Assembly: GCF_003182355.1 (NCBI RefSeq)
Contig: NZ_QGTW01000001.1
Location: 620,001 to 684,000, forward strand
DNA from: Cytobacillus oceanisediminis
Lineage (GTDB): Bacteria > Bacillota > Bacilli > Bacillales > Cytobacillaceae
Length of the DNA stretch: 64,000 nt
Reading direction: 5' to 3'
Shown piece after piece: positions 7,916 through 16,198 of this stretch. The position numbers and the translations under genes were made by a program. The notes under the pieces were generated by a model. It had not been told where the DNA came from. It saw only the letters and a list, made by a program, of their open reading frames with translations, and did not search any database. Each line of letters starts with the position of its first letter. Position 1 is the first letter of the stretch.

Positions 7916-8721
7916 ATGCACTATATGCCCTATACGTATCAAAATCCTTATTATGCAAATGTACCAGCGCATACTTACGGAAATCCTACTGGTTATTGGG
8001 CTCATTCTATGATTTGGCATTCAGTTCTTACCGGTCATTTTATGGTGACAGCAGAAACGTATTAAAAGATTATGGGCCAAACCCATTTGTTGTAAATATT
8101 AATGAAACCGCCAAACAAAACAACACGTATCGTACTGCACTATGGACAGGAAGTCATTTGCAGGTAACATTAATGAGTCTTAATGTTGGTGAAGATATCG
8201 GATTGGAAATTCACCCTGATGTGGATCAATTCTTACGTATTGAACAAGGTCAGGGGATTGTACAAATGGGCAAAAGTAAAGATAATTTAAGTTTCCAATT
8301 GAGAATCTTCGATGACTCTGCAATTATGATACCGGCTGGAATGTGGCACAATGTCACAAACACAGGAAATGTTCCGTTGAAACTTTACTCCATATATGCC
8401 CCGCCAAACCATCCATTTGGTACCGTTCATAAAACGAAGGCAGATGCAATGGCAATGGAAGAAGGTTTGGCTAATGAAAATGGAAAAACAGTAGCTTTCG
8501 GAAAGACTCCAGATGAATGGGTAAAACATACGGAGTTTTTGGTAAAAGAAGGCTTGGAGGACGTTAAAAGAGGAATTAGTATGACACACATTCTTCAAGA
8601 GTTTATTTTAATGGGAGTTCTTGTAGGTAAGGGATATTCTCCTGAAAAAGCATATAAAACAGTAGAAGAATGGGAACGTACAGGAGAATCCAAACTTCTT
8701 CTGGAAAGCAAAAATATGTAG
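7916..8721 (+). pseudogene. Cupin-domain protein gene with an apparent one-base frameshift
   Basis: The SD-preceded ATG at 7916 (GAAGGGATTGAGG upstream) opens a Tyr/Pro/Asn-rich frame (MHYMPYTYQNPYYANVPAHT) like the N-termini of spore-associated Bacillus cupins. It stops after 45 codons. Near 8005 the reading shifts by one missing base into the frame YDLAFSSYRSFYGDSRNVLK, which continues as the complete cupin: LEIHPDVDQFLRIEQGQG, then MIPAGMWHNVTNTGNVPLKL with the metal-binding His, and APPNHPFGTVHKTKADAMA. A C-terminal extension of about 70 residues follows. It could be a sequencing error or a genuine mutation. A TTG at 7996 opens the second frame but lacks an SD. Confidence 0.7.
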
Positions 8722-8735
8722 AGCAGCCGCAATTT

Positions 8736-8803
8736 AGAAAAGGGGGCCTGTCCCCTCTATAACTAATGTATTAACGCAGCCGGGGTCAGGCCCTTTCTTT
8801 CTC
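8736..8803. repeat. Dispersed repeat family B, copy 2
   Basis: AAAAGGGGGCCTGTCCCC at one end and GGGGTCAGGCCCTTTCTTTC at the other, with AACTAATGTATTAACGCAGC between. It lies between convergent genes and might act in termination, although neither side has a clean terminator. Confidence 0.75.
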
Positions 8804-8816
8804 AGTTACATTGAAA

Positions 8817-9818
8817 TTATTTGTTATTGGATTCTCTCTTATAATACTTATTAACTGAACGTTTCTTCAGTATATTAGCGACAGCTTTTTCATAAGACTC
8901 CTGAAGCTCTTGTACGATTTCAGCCGTTGTCTGCACCTTCTTGACACTGTGAACACCTTGTCCGGCTGAGAGAATGTCCTTCCAGGCTTTAGCTTCTGTT
9001 TCGTTCATTTTGGAAAAGTCAACTTTTTCTTTCTTTGTTAAATGATTCGGATCCAATCCGGCCGCTCGAATACTCGGAATAAGATAATTAGCATTTACCC
9101 CGCTAAAAGCATCCGTGTAAATAAGATCTTCCATAGATGAATCAATCAGCATGTTCCGGTAATGCTCATTTGCGAAACTTTCTGAAGCCGCAATAAATCT
9201 TGTCCCCATATAGACAAAGTCTGCACCAAGAGCTTCTGCGGCAAGGACATCTTGTCCATTGGAGATGCTTCCCGCTAGAATAGTTATCCCATCAAAAAAT
9301 TCTTTAACAGCACTTAAAAAGGCGAACGGATTAAGTGTTCCTGCATGTCCTCCTGCACCATTGCAGACAAGTATGAGTCCATCGACTCCTTTCTGTGCTG
9401 CCTTTCTTGCATAAAACAGATTAATAACATCTGAAAATACCAGCCCATTGTATTCATGTACAATTTTGACGACAGGGCTTGGATCACCTAATGACGTAAT
9501 AACAATTGGGGGGTGATATTTTTTAATTAACTCCAGATCCTCTTCATACCTTTTATTGGAACGATGGGCGATAAAATTGACGGCCCATGGAGCAATCTTT
9601 TTATGCGGCTCAGCATCCTGTGCCCGCTGAAGCTCGTTTGTAATCTCAGCCATCCAGTTTTCTACTATATCAGCAGTTCGTGCATTCAATAATGGAAAAG
9701 ATCCAATGACGCCATTTTTGCAGCCTTCAACGACCATTTTAGGACTTGATACTAAGAACATCGGGGCCATAATGACAGGTAAAGCGGTTTGTTCTACTAT
9801 AGCTCGAATTTGAATCAC
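8817..9818 (-). CDS. Nitronate monooxygenase-like FMN oxidoreductase
   Basis: A 333-residue TIM-barrel flavoprotein of the 2-nitropropane dioxygenase/NMO family. Visible signatures: PVIMAPMFLVSSPKMVVEG at the N-terminus, CNGAGGHAGTLNPFAFL (phosphate/FMN loop, about 149-165), GSISNGQDVLAAEALGADF and YMGTRFIAASES (FMN-binding, about 185-213). Family members oxidise nitronates, or serve as enoyl-type or unsaturated-acid oxidoreductases such as FabK. The start is GTG with AGGAGTGAAG upstream. It is the most downstream minus-strand gene near the acyl-CoA ligase/hydratase pair, separated by 235 bp, so co-regulation is possible but not shown. Confidence 0.8.
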   Translation of the reverse strand: MIQIRAIVEQTALPVIMAPMFLVSSPKMVVEGCKNGVIGSFPLLNARTADIVENWMAEITNELQRAQDAEPHKKIAPWAVNFIAHRSNKRYEEDLELIKKYHPPIVITSLGDPSPVVKIVHEYNGLVFSDVINLFYARKAAQKGVDGLILVCNGAGGHAGTLNPFAFLSAVKEFFDGITILAGSISNGQDVLAAEALGADFVYMGTRFIAASESFANEHYRNMLIDSSMEDLIYTDAFSGVNANYLIPSIRAAGLDPNHLTKKEKVDFSKMNETEAKAWKDILSAGQGVHSVKKVQTTAEIVQELQESYEKAVANILKKRSVNKYYKRESNNK

Positions 9819-10053
9819 AGCTTCACTCCTAGAATAATAATCTATTGTTTGGTACGCTTACGAGCATCAATCATCTAAAATGATAACCATGAACTAAAAA
9901 AACAGTGGTCGCGACAGTTAACCCCGAAAAACGAATCTCAAGGGCAAGGAGGTCTATAACTTTTGTAAAAAAATACCAGCATTAGGGCACTTTAATTAAT
10001 ACATACCTATATAAACTCTCTAAATGTTTTAATTTTTCAAACTTCCCTATCCG

Positions 10054-10866
10054 CTATTTATCCATAAAGTTAGCCGGCCTTTTTTGGATAAAGGCTTCAA
10101 CCCCTTCTTTTACATCCTTTGTCTGAAAGACATAGCCAAAATATTCAGCTTCTGTTACCAGGCCTTTTTCCAGTGCTTGCTCGTACCCTTCATCAATCGC
10201 TTGCTTCGCATAAGAAAGCGCAGGCAATGAAAATTTGTTAATCTTTTTCGCCAGTTCCATCGCTTTCTCCAAGGATCTCCCTTTTGGAGCAATATGGTTC
10301 ACAAGGCCAATTTGACAGGCTTCCTCCGCCGTCAGAAGTTCACCGGTAAAGATGATTTCTTTTGCCCTTGCTTTCCCGACTAGCCGCGGAAGCCGCTGTG
10401 TTCCGCCCGCACCCGGAAATAATCCTAATTTTATTTCGGGAAGACCGATTTTAACCTGTTCCTCAGCAATTCGAATGTCACAGCTTAAGGCCAGTTCGCA
10501 GCCTCCCCCTAGAGCTAAACCATTGATCGCAGCAATGGTCGGCTGCGGGAGCCTCTCAATTTTATTAAGCGGCTCCTGAAGCCAAAGTGATTTTTGCTTG
10601 GCTTCCTCTGCCCCTTTTCCAATCCAATCAGGAAAGCTTTTAATATCCCCCCCAGCCATAAAGGCCTTTTCGCCTGCCCCCGTAAGGATCACAATCTTCA
10701 CCTCAGGGTCCTTTCTAATTTCTTCCGCAGCAATGGATAATTGCTCAACAACACCCTCACTAAGAACATTCACTGGCGGATTATTAATGATGAGCGTTAC
10801 AATGCCATCTTGCTTTGACCATGAAACAGCTTGACCCGTCCCCAAATTCATTTCCTCCCTATCCAT
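10054..10866 (-). CDS. Enoyl-CoA hydratase/isomerase (crotonase family)
   Basis: A 270-residue crotonase. The oxyanion-hole segments are visible: AFMAGGDIKSF (about 70-80) and INGLALGGGCELALSCDIRI (about 113-132). GLPEIKLGLFPGAGGTQRL carries the conserved Glu pair region. Crotonases hydrate or isomerise 2-enoyl-CoA; some act on 3-methylglutaconyl-CoA to give HMG-CoA, which would fit this neighbourhood, but that is inference. The ATG at 10866 has GAGGTG 6 nt upstream and overlaps the ligase stop by 8 nt. A second ATG at 10851 has its SD too close. Confidence 0.88.
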   Translation of the reverse strand: MDREEMNLGTGQAVSWSKQDGIVTLIINNPPVNVLSEGVVEQLSIAAEEIRKDPEVKIVILTGAGEKAFMAGGDIKSFPDWIGKGAEEAKQKSLWLQEPLNKIERLPQPTIAAINGLALGGGCELALSCDIRIAEEQVKIGLPEIKLGLFPGAGGTQRLPRLVGKARAKEIIFTGELLTAEEACQIGLVNHIAPKGRSLEKAMELAKKINKFSLPALSYAKQAIDEGYEQALEKGLVTEAEYFGYVFQTKDVKEGVEAFIQKRPANFMDK

Positions 10867-12418
10867 TATTCACACCTCTAAACTCGTTTCGCAGAATGAA
10901 TTTTTGTACTTTGCCGGAAGGAGTTCGCGGTAATTCGTCCACAAAAATGACCTTCTTTGGTTTTTTGTAGCTGGCAAGATGTTTTTTACAGTATTCAATT
11001 ACTTCCTCTTCCGTAAGCTGCTTGCCCTCTTTTTTGACAATAACAGCGCATACTGCTTCAATAAATTTGGGGTCAGGAATGCCAATAATAGATACTTCCT
11101 TTATTGCCTCATGCCGGAAAAGTACATCCTCAATTTCAGCGGCATAGATATTCTCACCGCCGCTTCGGATCATATCTTTCTTTCGACCGGCAATGATCAG
11201 AAATCCCTCCTCATCGAATTTTCCTAAATCACCGGTTTTACACCAGCCATCCACAAATGTTGCCTTTGTTTCCCTTGGCTTTCCCCAGTAACCAGCGGAT
11301 ACGGCTGGACTTTTAATCGTGATCTCGCCCACTGTCCCTACAGGGAGAGGCTTTCCGGAATCATCAATGATTTTAATTTCGGTCAGGGGTGAAGGCTTAC
11401 CAACTGTATGGCTTTTTTCAAAAACATCTTCGTGGTCCAGTGACGCCGCGATCGGCGTTCCTTCTGTCAGACCGTATACTTGTACAAGCCTCACATGCGG
11501 AAATTTCTTTTTGAGCTGCTGGAGTCCCCATGGCATGATTGGGTCTCCGCCCGTATAGATAACATTTAAGTTTTCAAGCTTATACTGATCGATTTCAGTC
11601 GAATTCAGCATTTCATAGATCATAAATGGAAATAGGAAGCAATCGGTGACCTTTTCGCTCTCAATAACAGATAGAATTCTCTCAATCTTAAATCCTTTGC
11701 TTTTGGTAATTAAAAGTGTGCCGCCCATCAGCATGATCGGCAATGCGATATCTTCCAATGCTGCCACATGATAGAGGGGGCCTGTTGTCATCCCCACTTC
11801 TTCACCAGTAAACTTCCATCTTAGCGCCTGCATGGACGAAAACCAAAAAGTAGTTTCATGTGTCCAAATGGCTCCTTTAGGTCTTCCCGTTGTCCCGGAT
11901 GTATACATCAGCATAACGGGATCTTTCATATTAATGCTGATTCCCTCGATCTCACCGGCAGCGCCGGTTTCTAATAGCTCCCATCCCTCCGACCAGCCGG
12001 GAATCTTTTCATCTTTATTTGGAAGACAAATGTATCGTTCAACTGGAACCTGATTGCGTATCTCCTCCAGCTGATGTGCCAGATTTGAATGAAAGCACAA
12101 TACTTTCGTTTTTGAGTCATTTAATGCGTATTCAAATTCATCACTTGAAAGCCTGAAATTAAGTCTAACTGCAATTGCGCCAATTTTGGCAATCGCAAAG
12201 TATAGACCAATATATTCAAGGCAATTGTATAAAAGGATTCCGACGCTATCTCCTTTTCGCACTCCCATATCAAGAAGCTTATTTGCATAGGAGTTCGAAA
12301 TGAGGTGAAGTTCCTTATATGTCCAAGATTTACCCGCCTCTTCCTGGATTGCTATTTTTGCAGCACTTTTTGGATTTACATCGTTTGCCATTCTTCTTGT
12401 GATATAACCAACATCCAA
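10859..12418 (-). CDS. AMP-forming acyl-CoA synthetase
   Basis: A 519-residue ANL ligase. Motifs: MLMYTSGTTGRPKGAIWTHE (about 170-190), QVYGLTEGTPIA (about 325), GWCKTGDLGKFDEEGFL (about 400), GRKKDMIRSGGENIYAAEIE, and the catalytic Lys motif RTPSGKVQK near 500. The start codon is TTG with AGGAGGAG 6 nt upstream. It is translationally coupled to the following enoyl-CoA hydratase, making a short activation/hydration operon. It is about 35-40% similar by eye to the ligase at 1132-2613, so it likely serves a different acid. A candidate sigma-54 promoter lies 75 bp upstream. Confidence 0.9.
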   Translation of the reverse strand: MDVGYITRRMANDVNPKSAAKIAIQEEAGKSWTYKELHLISNSYANKLLDMGVRKGDSVGILLYNCLEYIGLYFAIAKIGAIAVRLNFRLSSDEFEYALNDSKTKVLCFHSNLAHQLEEIRNQVPVERYICLPNKDEKIPGWSEGWELLETGAAGEIEGISINMKDPVMLMYTSGTTGRPKGAIWTHETTFWFSSMQALRWKFTGEEVGMTTGPLYHVAALEDIALPIMLMGGTLLITKSKGFKIERILSVIESEKVTDCFLFPFMIYEMLNSTEIDQYKLENLNVIYTGGDPIMPWGLQQLKKKFPHVRLVQVYGLTEGTPIAASLDHEDVFEKSHTVGKPSPLTEIKIIDDSGKPLPVGTVGEITIKSPAVSAGYWGKPRETKATFVDGWCKTGDLGKFDEEGFLIIAGRKKDMIRSGGENIYAAEIEDVLFRHEAIKEVSIIGIPDPKFIEAVCAVIVKKEGKQLTEEEVIEYCKKHLASYKKPKKVIFVDELPRTPSGKVQKFILRNEFRGVNNG

Positions 12419-12492
12419 TTGATACTCCTCCTTATTAAAAATTGAAATAAACTAGCAAAATCGCTTCAAATTATTCCGATACTTTAATATAT

Positions 12493-12508
12493 TGCTAGGC
12501 ACACGCCA
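12493..12508 (-). promoter_or_regulatory. Candidate sigma-54 promoter upstream of the acyl-CoA ligase
   Basis: On the minus strand this reads TGGCGTGTGCCTAGCA, with the GG-N10-GC spacing of -24/-12 elements. It departs from the consensus (TGGCAC-N5-TTGCA) at three positions, so it is weaker than the three promoters in the 46-52 kb region. Confidence 0.35.
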
Positions 12509-12677
12509 AAATTACGAACTTTTAAAAATGCTCGCTAACTTTCACTTCTTTCTAATCAGTATATGGATGGATACTCTCTCTATTTTTCGTTCAAAACGGC
12601 TCTAAATAGGTTCTTTAAAAAGAAGGCTGTTTTCGCAAAGTTTGTTGCTTACAAACTAGTTTTAATTACTGAGTTGA

Positions 12678-12867
12678 TTGGAGTGGAAGGCACTTGATCC
12701 TCGAAAATGCTGCCGCATTTCCTTCGTGCGGTGTTATTCGAAGGAGTTTATTCAATGTCCTGCGGGTGGAGAGGGAGCGGGAGACCCCGCAGGCGTGAAA
12801 CGCCGAGGAGGCTCCCGTTCCTCCCCGCGGGTTCGCTGCGTGACTGGAGCGGAAATCAACGGGCAAG
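12678..12867. repeat. Long GC-rich dispersed repeat, Bacillus type
   Basis: A ~190-bp GC-rich island in AT-rich surroundings, containing GAGACCCCGCAGGCG, CGCCGAGGAGGCTC, CCCGCGGG and GAGCGGAAATCAAC. These blocks are familiar from repeats scattered through many Bacillus-group genomes. The near-duplicate GATTGGAGTGGAAG/GACTGGAGCGGAAA marks its ends. Several ORFs run through it on both strands but look like chance. It separates the 12-gene catabolic operon from the ligase operon. The remainder of 12419-13007 shows no gene. Confidence 0.7.
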
Positions 12868-13007
12868 CTTTATAGTCCAAAAACAACAATCTATACGAAA
12901 AGAACCAAAAAGAAAAATAGAGCCGATCGCTTTTCGACTCTATCAAGTTCTATATGTAAGTTGTTCTTGCTGCTATAAAGGAAAGGTTCATGATCAACTG
13001 CTTTTCC

Positions 13008-14045
13008 TCAATCATTCTCATGATAAAGGAGGACCTTACCCGCCCGCTTTTGCTCACAAAGTTCAAAAGCTTTTTCCCAGCTGCTGAGCGGCAATTTATG
13101 CGTAATAATTGGCTGTAAGTTGACTTTCCCGCTGCTTAAAATTCCCATCACCCGGTCCCAAGTTGAAAGCGTATGGCCAAGAGAACCGTAAACGGAAATT
13201 TCTTTATAGTGAATCAAATCATAATCTACCATGATCTCTTTTCCCACAATCCCGGCCTGAACAAGTTTCCCCTTCTTCTTTAGTGAATTTAAACAATTCG
13301 CTACCGAAGGCGCAGAGCCTGCACATTCTATCGCCGCATCGGCTCCTTTTGAGCCAGTTTCTTCGCCAATTAGGCCTATAAGATCTTCCTTAAGAACGTC
13401 CACCGCCATATAGGCACCGACTTGTTTGGCGATTTCCAGCCGTTTTTGATCAATCGTCGTTCCCGCCACAATGACTTTGCAGCCTTTTGCAGCTAAAACG
13501 GCTGTACAGACTAATCCAATTGGACCAGGACCGGACACAAGCACAGTATCTCCTAGATTAATAGAGGTCAGTTCTTCAATCGAGTGAAGGGCTACTGCTA
13601 ATGGTTCTGTCAAAGCCGCTTCCTCAAGAGAAATATGCTCAGGAATCTTGTAGACGGCCTCAGCCGGTACCACTGCATAATTTGTAAAACTTCCATTCAT
13701 TCTTAAGCCCATGCCTTTTCTGTCGGCACATAGCATATAGTATCCCTTTTTACAGTTTGAACACTTTTGACAGACCCCGGCACTAGAGGGCAGGACTGTC
13801 ACTCGATCTCCAGCCTTGAATCCATTTGTGCTTTTCCCGACCTCAGAGATTACCCCGGAAAACTCGTGTCCCATAATGACAGGCGGGCTGCTCTTAAAGG
13901 TCTCATGATAAATATGAAGATCTGTCCCGCAAATTCCTGTATAAGCTACTTTTATTTTCACACTAGTTTCATCACAGGATGGCTCAGGCACCTCTGCTAA
14001 ACTTACATTCCCTACCCCTGATTGCAGTTTCATTAAGGCTTTCAT
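13008..14045 (-). CDS. Zinc-dependent alcohol/polyol dehydrogenase (MDR family) 1
   Basis: A 346-residue medium-chain dehydrogenase counting from the ATG at 14045 (SD GGAGGC; a TTG one codon earlier is possible). Catalytic zinc ligands: Cys39 in GICGTD and His60-Glu61 in GHEFSG. The structural-zinc loop CQKCSNCKKGYYMLC is present, and the Rossmann motif is SGPGPIGLVCTAV. It resembles sorbitol/threonine/butanediol dehydrogenases, which oxidise a secondary alcohol with NAD. It is the last gene of the TRAP-HMG-CoA reductase operon and follows MDR 2 with a 54-bp gap. Substrate unknown. Confidence 0.85.
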   Translation of the reverse strand: MKALMKLQSGVGNVSLAEVPEPSCDETSVKIKVAYTGICGTDLHIYHETFKSSPPVIMGHEFSGVISEVGKSTNGFKAGDRVTVLPSSAGVCQKCSNCKKGYYMLCADRKGMGLRMNGSFTNYAVVPAEAVYKIPEHISLEEAALTEPLAVALHSIEELTSINLGDTVLVSGPGPIGLVCTAVLAAKGCKVIVAGTTIDQKRLEIAKQVGAYMAVDVLKEDLIGLIGEETGSKGADAAIECAGSAPSVANCLNSLKKKGKLVQAGIVGKEIMVDYDLIHYKEISVYGSLGHTLSTWDRVMGILSSGKVNLQPIITHKLPLSSWEKAFELCEQKRAGKVLLYHEND

Positions 14046-14099
14046 CAATTATAGCCTCCATAACAGATTCATTTTTTTGAATAACAGCAAAAATAGAAA

Positions 14100-15116
14100 T
14101 CAGATTTTCAAAATAATCTTATTCACCAGATGCGGCTCAAATTTGGCTAATCGGAACGCGTCAGCTATTTGTTCCAGCGGCAATTTGTTGGTTATAAACT
14201 TATCGGCAATCTCTTGATGCCGGGTGAGAAAGTCAATGACCTCCGGGAATTTTCCTGCACTATTTCGGCTTCCATAGATTTCAACCTCTTTATTGGAGAA
14301 TAAATAACCGGGGATGCCGACTTTGTCTGTTGTTAAACCGGCAATCACAATTCTTCCTCCCGAGCTTACTAAATCGATGGTCTGCTCCATTGTTTGTCTT
14401 AAACCAGCTGTCTCGATCACAATATTCGATCCTTCATTGTTCGTTAATTCCTTGATTGCATGGTTCACATTTGTACCATTGGCATTGATTGTCACATCGG
14501 CGCCAAACAAACCGGCAAGTGCAAGTCTCTCAGGAATGACGTCCACAATAGTAACTTTTACCTCGTGAAGTGCTTTAAGTAAAATCAGCGCCGTCAAACC
14601 AATCGGTCCTGCTCCTAAAATCGTAACGGTATTTCCGGGCTTAACGCCTGCGCGGCTGACAATCTGCGCCCCTATGGTAAACGGCTCGACAATAGCTCCA
14701 GCTTCAAAACTCATTTTATCTGGAATCACATGTACATGATTCTCATCCACAACCGTATACTCTGCAAAACCGCCCGGACGCATAATCCCGATCAGTTCGA
14801 GATTAACACAACAATTCGGCTTATTGATTCGGCACGCATAGCATTCTCCGCAGGCGATAGCCGGTTCAATTACGACGCGATCTCCTGGCTTTAGTTTGGT
14901 GACCTCACTGCCAGCCGTTTCCACAACACCGCTTAGTTCGTGGCCATGGACATGAGGGTACTTTGCATATGCATAAGTCCCGTCATAAATATGAATATCA
15001 CTTCCGCAGATTCCCGCATTTACTATCCGCACCATCACTTCGTTTGGTCCAGGTGCCGGTTTTGGCACTTCTTGAACCGCAATTTCAAATGGCGCACTCA
15101 TAACCGCAGCTCGCAT
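14100..15116 (-). CDS. Zinc-dependent alcohol/polyol dehydrogenase (MDR family) 2
   Basis: Similar in architecture to the next gene downstream: NAGICGSDIHIYDG (catalytic Cys), YPHVHGHELSGV (His-Glu), structural zinc cysteines in CGECYACRINKPNCC, and the NAD fold LGAGPIGLTALILL. I chose the ATG at 15116 (MRAAVMSAPFEI) because GGAAGGA lies 9 nt upstream; a GTG at 15134 is an alternative. It belongs to the sorbitol/2,3-butanediol dehydrogenase group. Two such enzymes side by side suggest successive alcohol oxidations or stereoisomer-specific dehydrogenases in one pathway. Confidence 0.85.
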   Translation of the reverse strand: MRAAVMSAPFEIAVQEVPKPAPGPNEVMVRIVNAGICGSDIHIYDGTYAYAKYPHVHGHELSGVVETAGSEVTKLKPGDRVVIEPAIACGECYACRINKPNCCVNLELIGIMRPGGFAEYTVVDENHVHVIPDKMSFEAGAIVEPFTIGAQIVSRAGVKPGNTVTILGAGPIGLTALILLKALHEVKVTIVDVIPERLALAGLFGADVTINANGTNVNHAIKELTNNEGSNIVIETAGLRQTMEQTIDLVSSGGRIVIAGLTTDKVGIPGYLFSNKEVEIYGSRNSAGKFPEVIDFLTRHQEIADKFITNKLPLEQIADAFRLAKFEPHLVNKIILKI

Positions 15117-15142
15117 TTTCTCACATCCTTCCACGCATATCC

Positions 15143-16147
15143 TTATTCAGCAATCTTTATCGCTATTTTTCCAAATTGTTTGCCTTCATTCATTCTTTCA
15201 AAAGCCTTCTGCGTTTCGGACAGCGGAAAAACATGATCGACAACAGGCTTTATCCTATGCTTTGTAATAAAAGCAAGCATTTCTCTAAACTCATCATGAC
15301 TGCCCATTGTTGTTCCTAGTAAATTAAATTGGCCATAAAAAAACTGGCGCAGGTTAATCCCAATTTCATCTCCTGTTGTCGCACCAAACGTTACCATCGT
15401 TCCGCCGGGCTTGAGCATTTCGAGAGACCTGTTAAACGTGGCGGTTCCAATACTTTCAATGACTAAGTCTGCCTTTTCCTGCTGAAGCTGTACTCCCCAA
15501 TCTTCATTTGTATCAATGGCAGCATCCGCACCCAGTTTGATCGCTTGGTCTCTCTTTTCTTCGGAACGAGAACTCACGATTACCTTTGCGCCGATCGCCT
15601 TCGCAAATTGCAGGATAAATATCGCCACACCGCTCCCGATCCCGGGGATAAAAACAGTATCTCCTTCCGCTGCTTGTCCTCTTGTAAATAAAGCCCGGTA
15701 GGCAGTCAATGCCGCAAGCGGCATTACTCCCGCTTCTTCCCAGGATAGATATTTTGGTTTATACTCGATATTTTCAATTGGAAGAACGATGCTTTCGGAA
15801 AATGTCCCATGGTCAGGAAGCCCTAATATACGGAAATCGCTCGGCGGGGCGGGGCTCTTTTGCATCCAGCCCAGGCTAGGATTGATCACTACTTCATCAC
15901 CGATCGTAAATCCATTTGTCTCTTCTCCAATCTCGGTGATCACTCCTGCACCATCCGAGCCGAGGATAATCGGCGGTTCTTCTTCGTTTCTTCTGCTGAT
16001 CACAAATAGATCACGATGGTTTAATCCCGCGCATTTTAGCTTTACTCTAACTTGTCTCTCCTTGAGAGGGATTTCAGGAAAATCGCGATAGGAGGCTCCC
16101 GCTAAACCACTTGGCCCTTTATGCATAAATACTTTCAATCTTTTCAC
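15143..16147 (-). CDS. MDR-family oxidoreductase, quinone-reductase/YogA-like
   Basis: A 334-residue MDR protein. It lacks the four-Cys structural zinc loop. N-terminal GroES-like domain with CAGLNHRDLFVISRRN and ILGSDGAGVITEIG; nucleotide-binding IPGIGSGVAIFILQFAKAIG; VSSRSEEKRDQAIKLGAD suggests NADP(H) preference through its Ser-Arg. Close in type to zinc-binding dehydrogenase YogA and quinone oxidoreductases. It follows the E3 gene by about 50 bp within the same operon. It may reduce an enone or oxidise an alcohol intermediate; not resolvable from sequence. Confidence 0.82.
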   Translation of the reverse strand: MKRLKVFMHKGPSGLAGASYRDFPEIPLKERQVRVKLKCAGLNHRDLFVISRRNEEEPPIILGSDGAGVITEIGEETNGFTIGDEVVINPSLGWMQKSPAPPSDFRILGLPDHGTFSESIVLPIENIEYKPKYLSWEEAGVMPLAALTAYRALFTRGQAAEGDTVFIPGIGSGVAIFILQFAKAIGAKVIVSSRSEEKRDQAIKLGADAAIDTNEDWGVQLQQEKADLVIESIGTATFNRSLEMLKPGGTMVTFGATTGDEIGINLRQFFYGQFNLLGTTMGSHDEFREMLAFITKHRIKPVVDHVFPLSETQKAFERMNEGKQFGKIAIKIAE

Positions 16148-16198
16148 TCCTAAAATACTTATTTGCTTTTAGACAGGAAAAAGGGAAACTTACTGTCA

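Noticed and set aside
12666..13087. Several ORFs on both strands through the GC-rich repeat
   Set aside because: All depend on the high GC of the repeat and overlap each other; Arg/Pro/Ser-rich translations are typical of chance frames.
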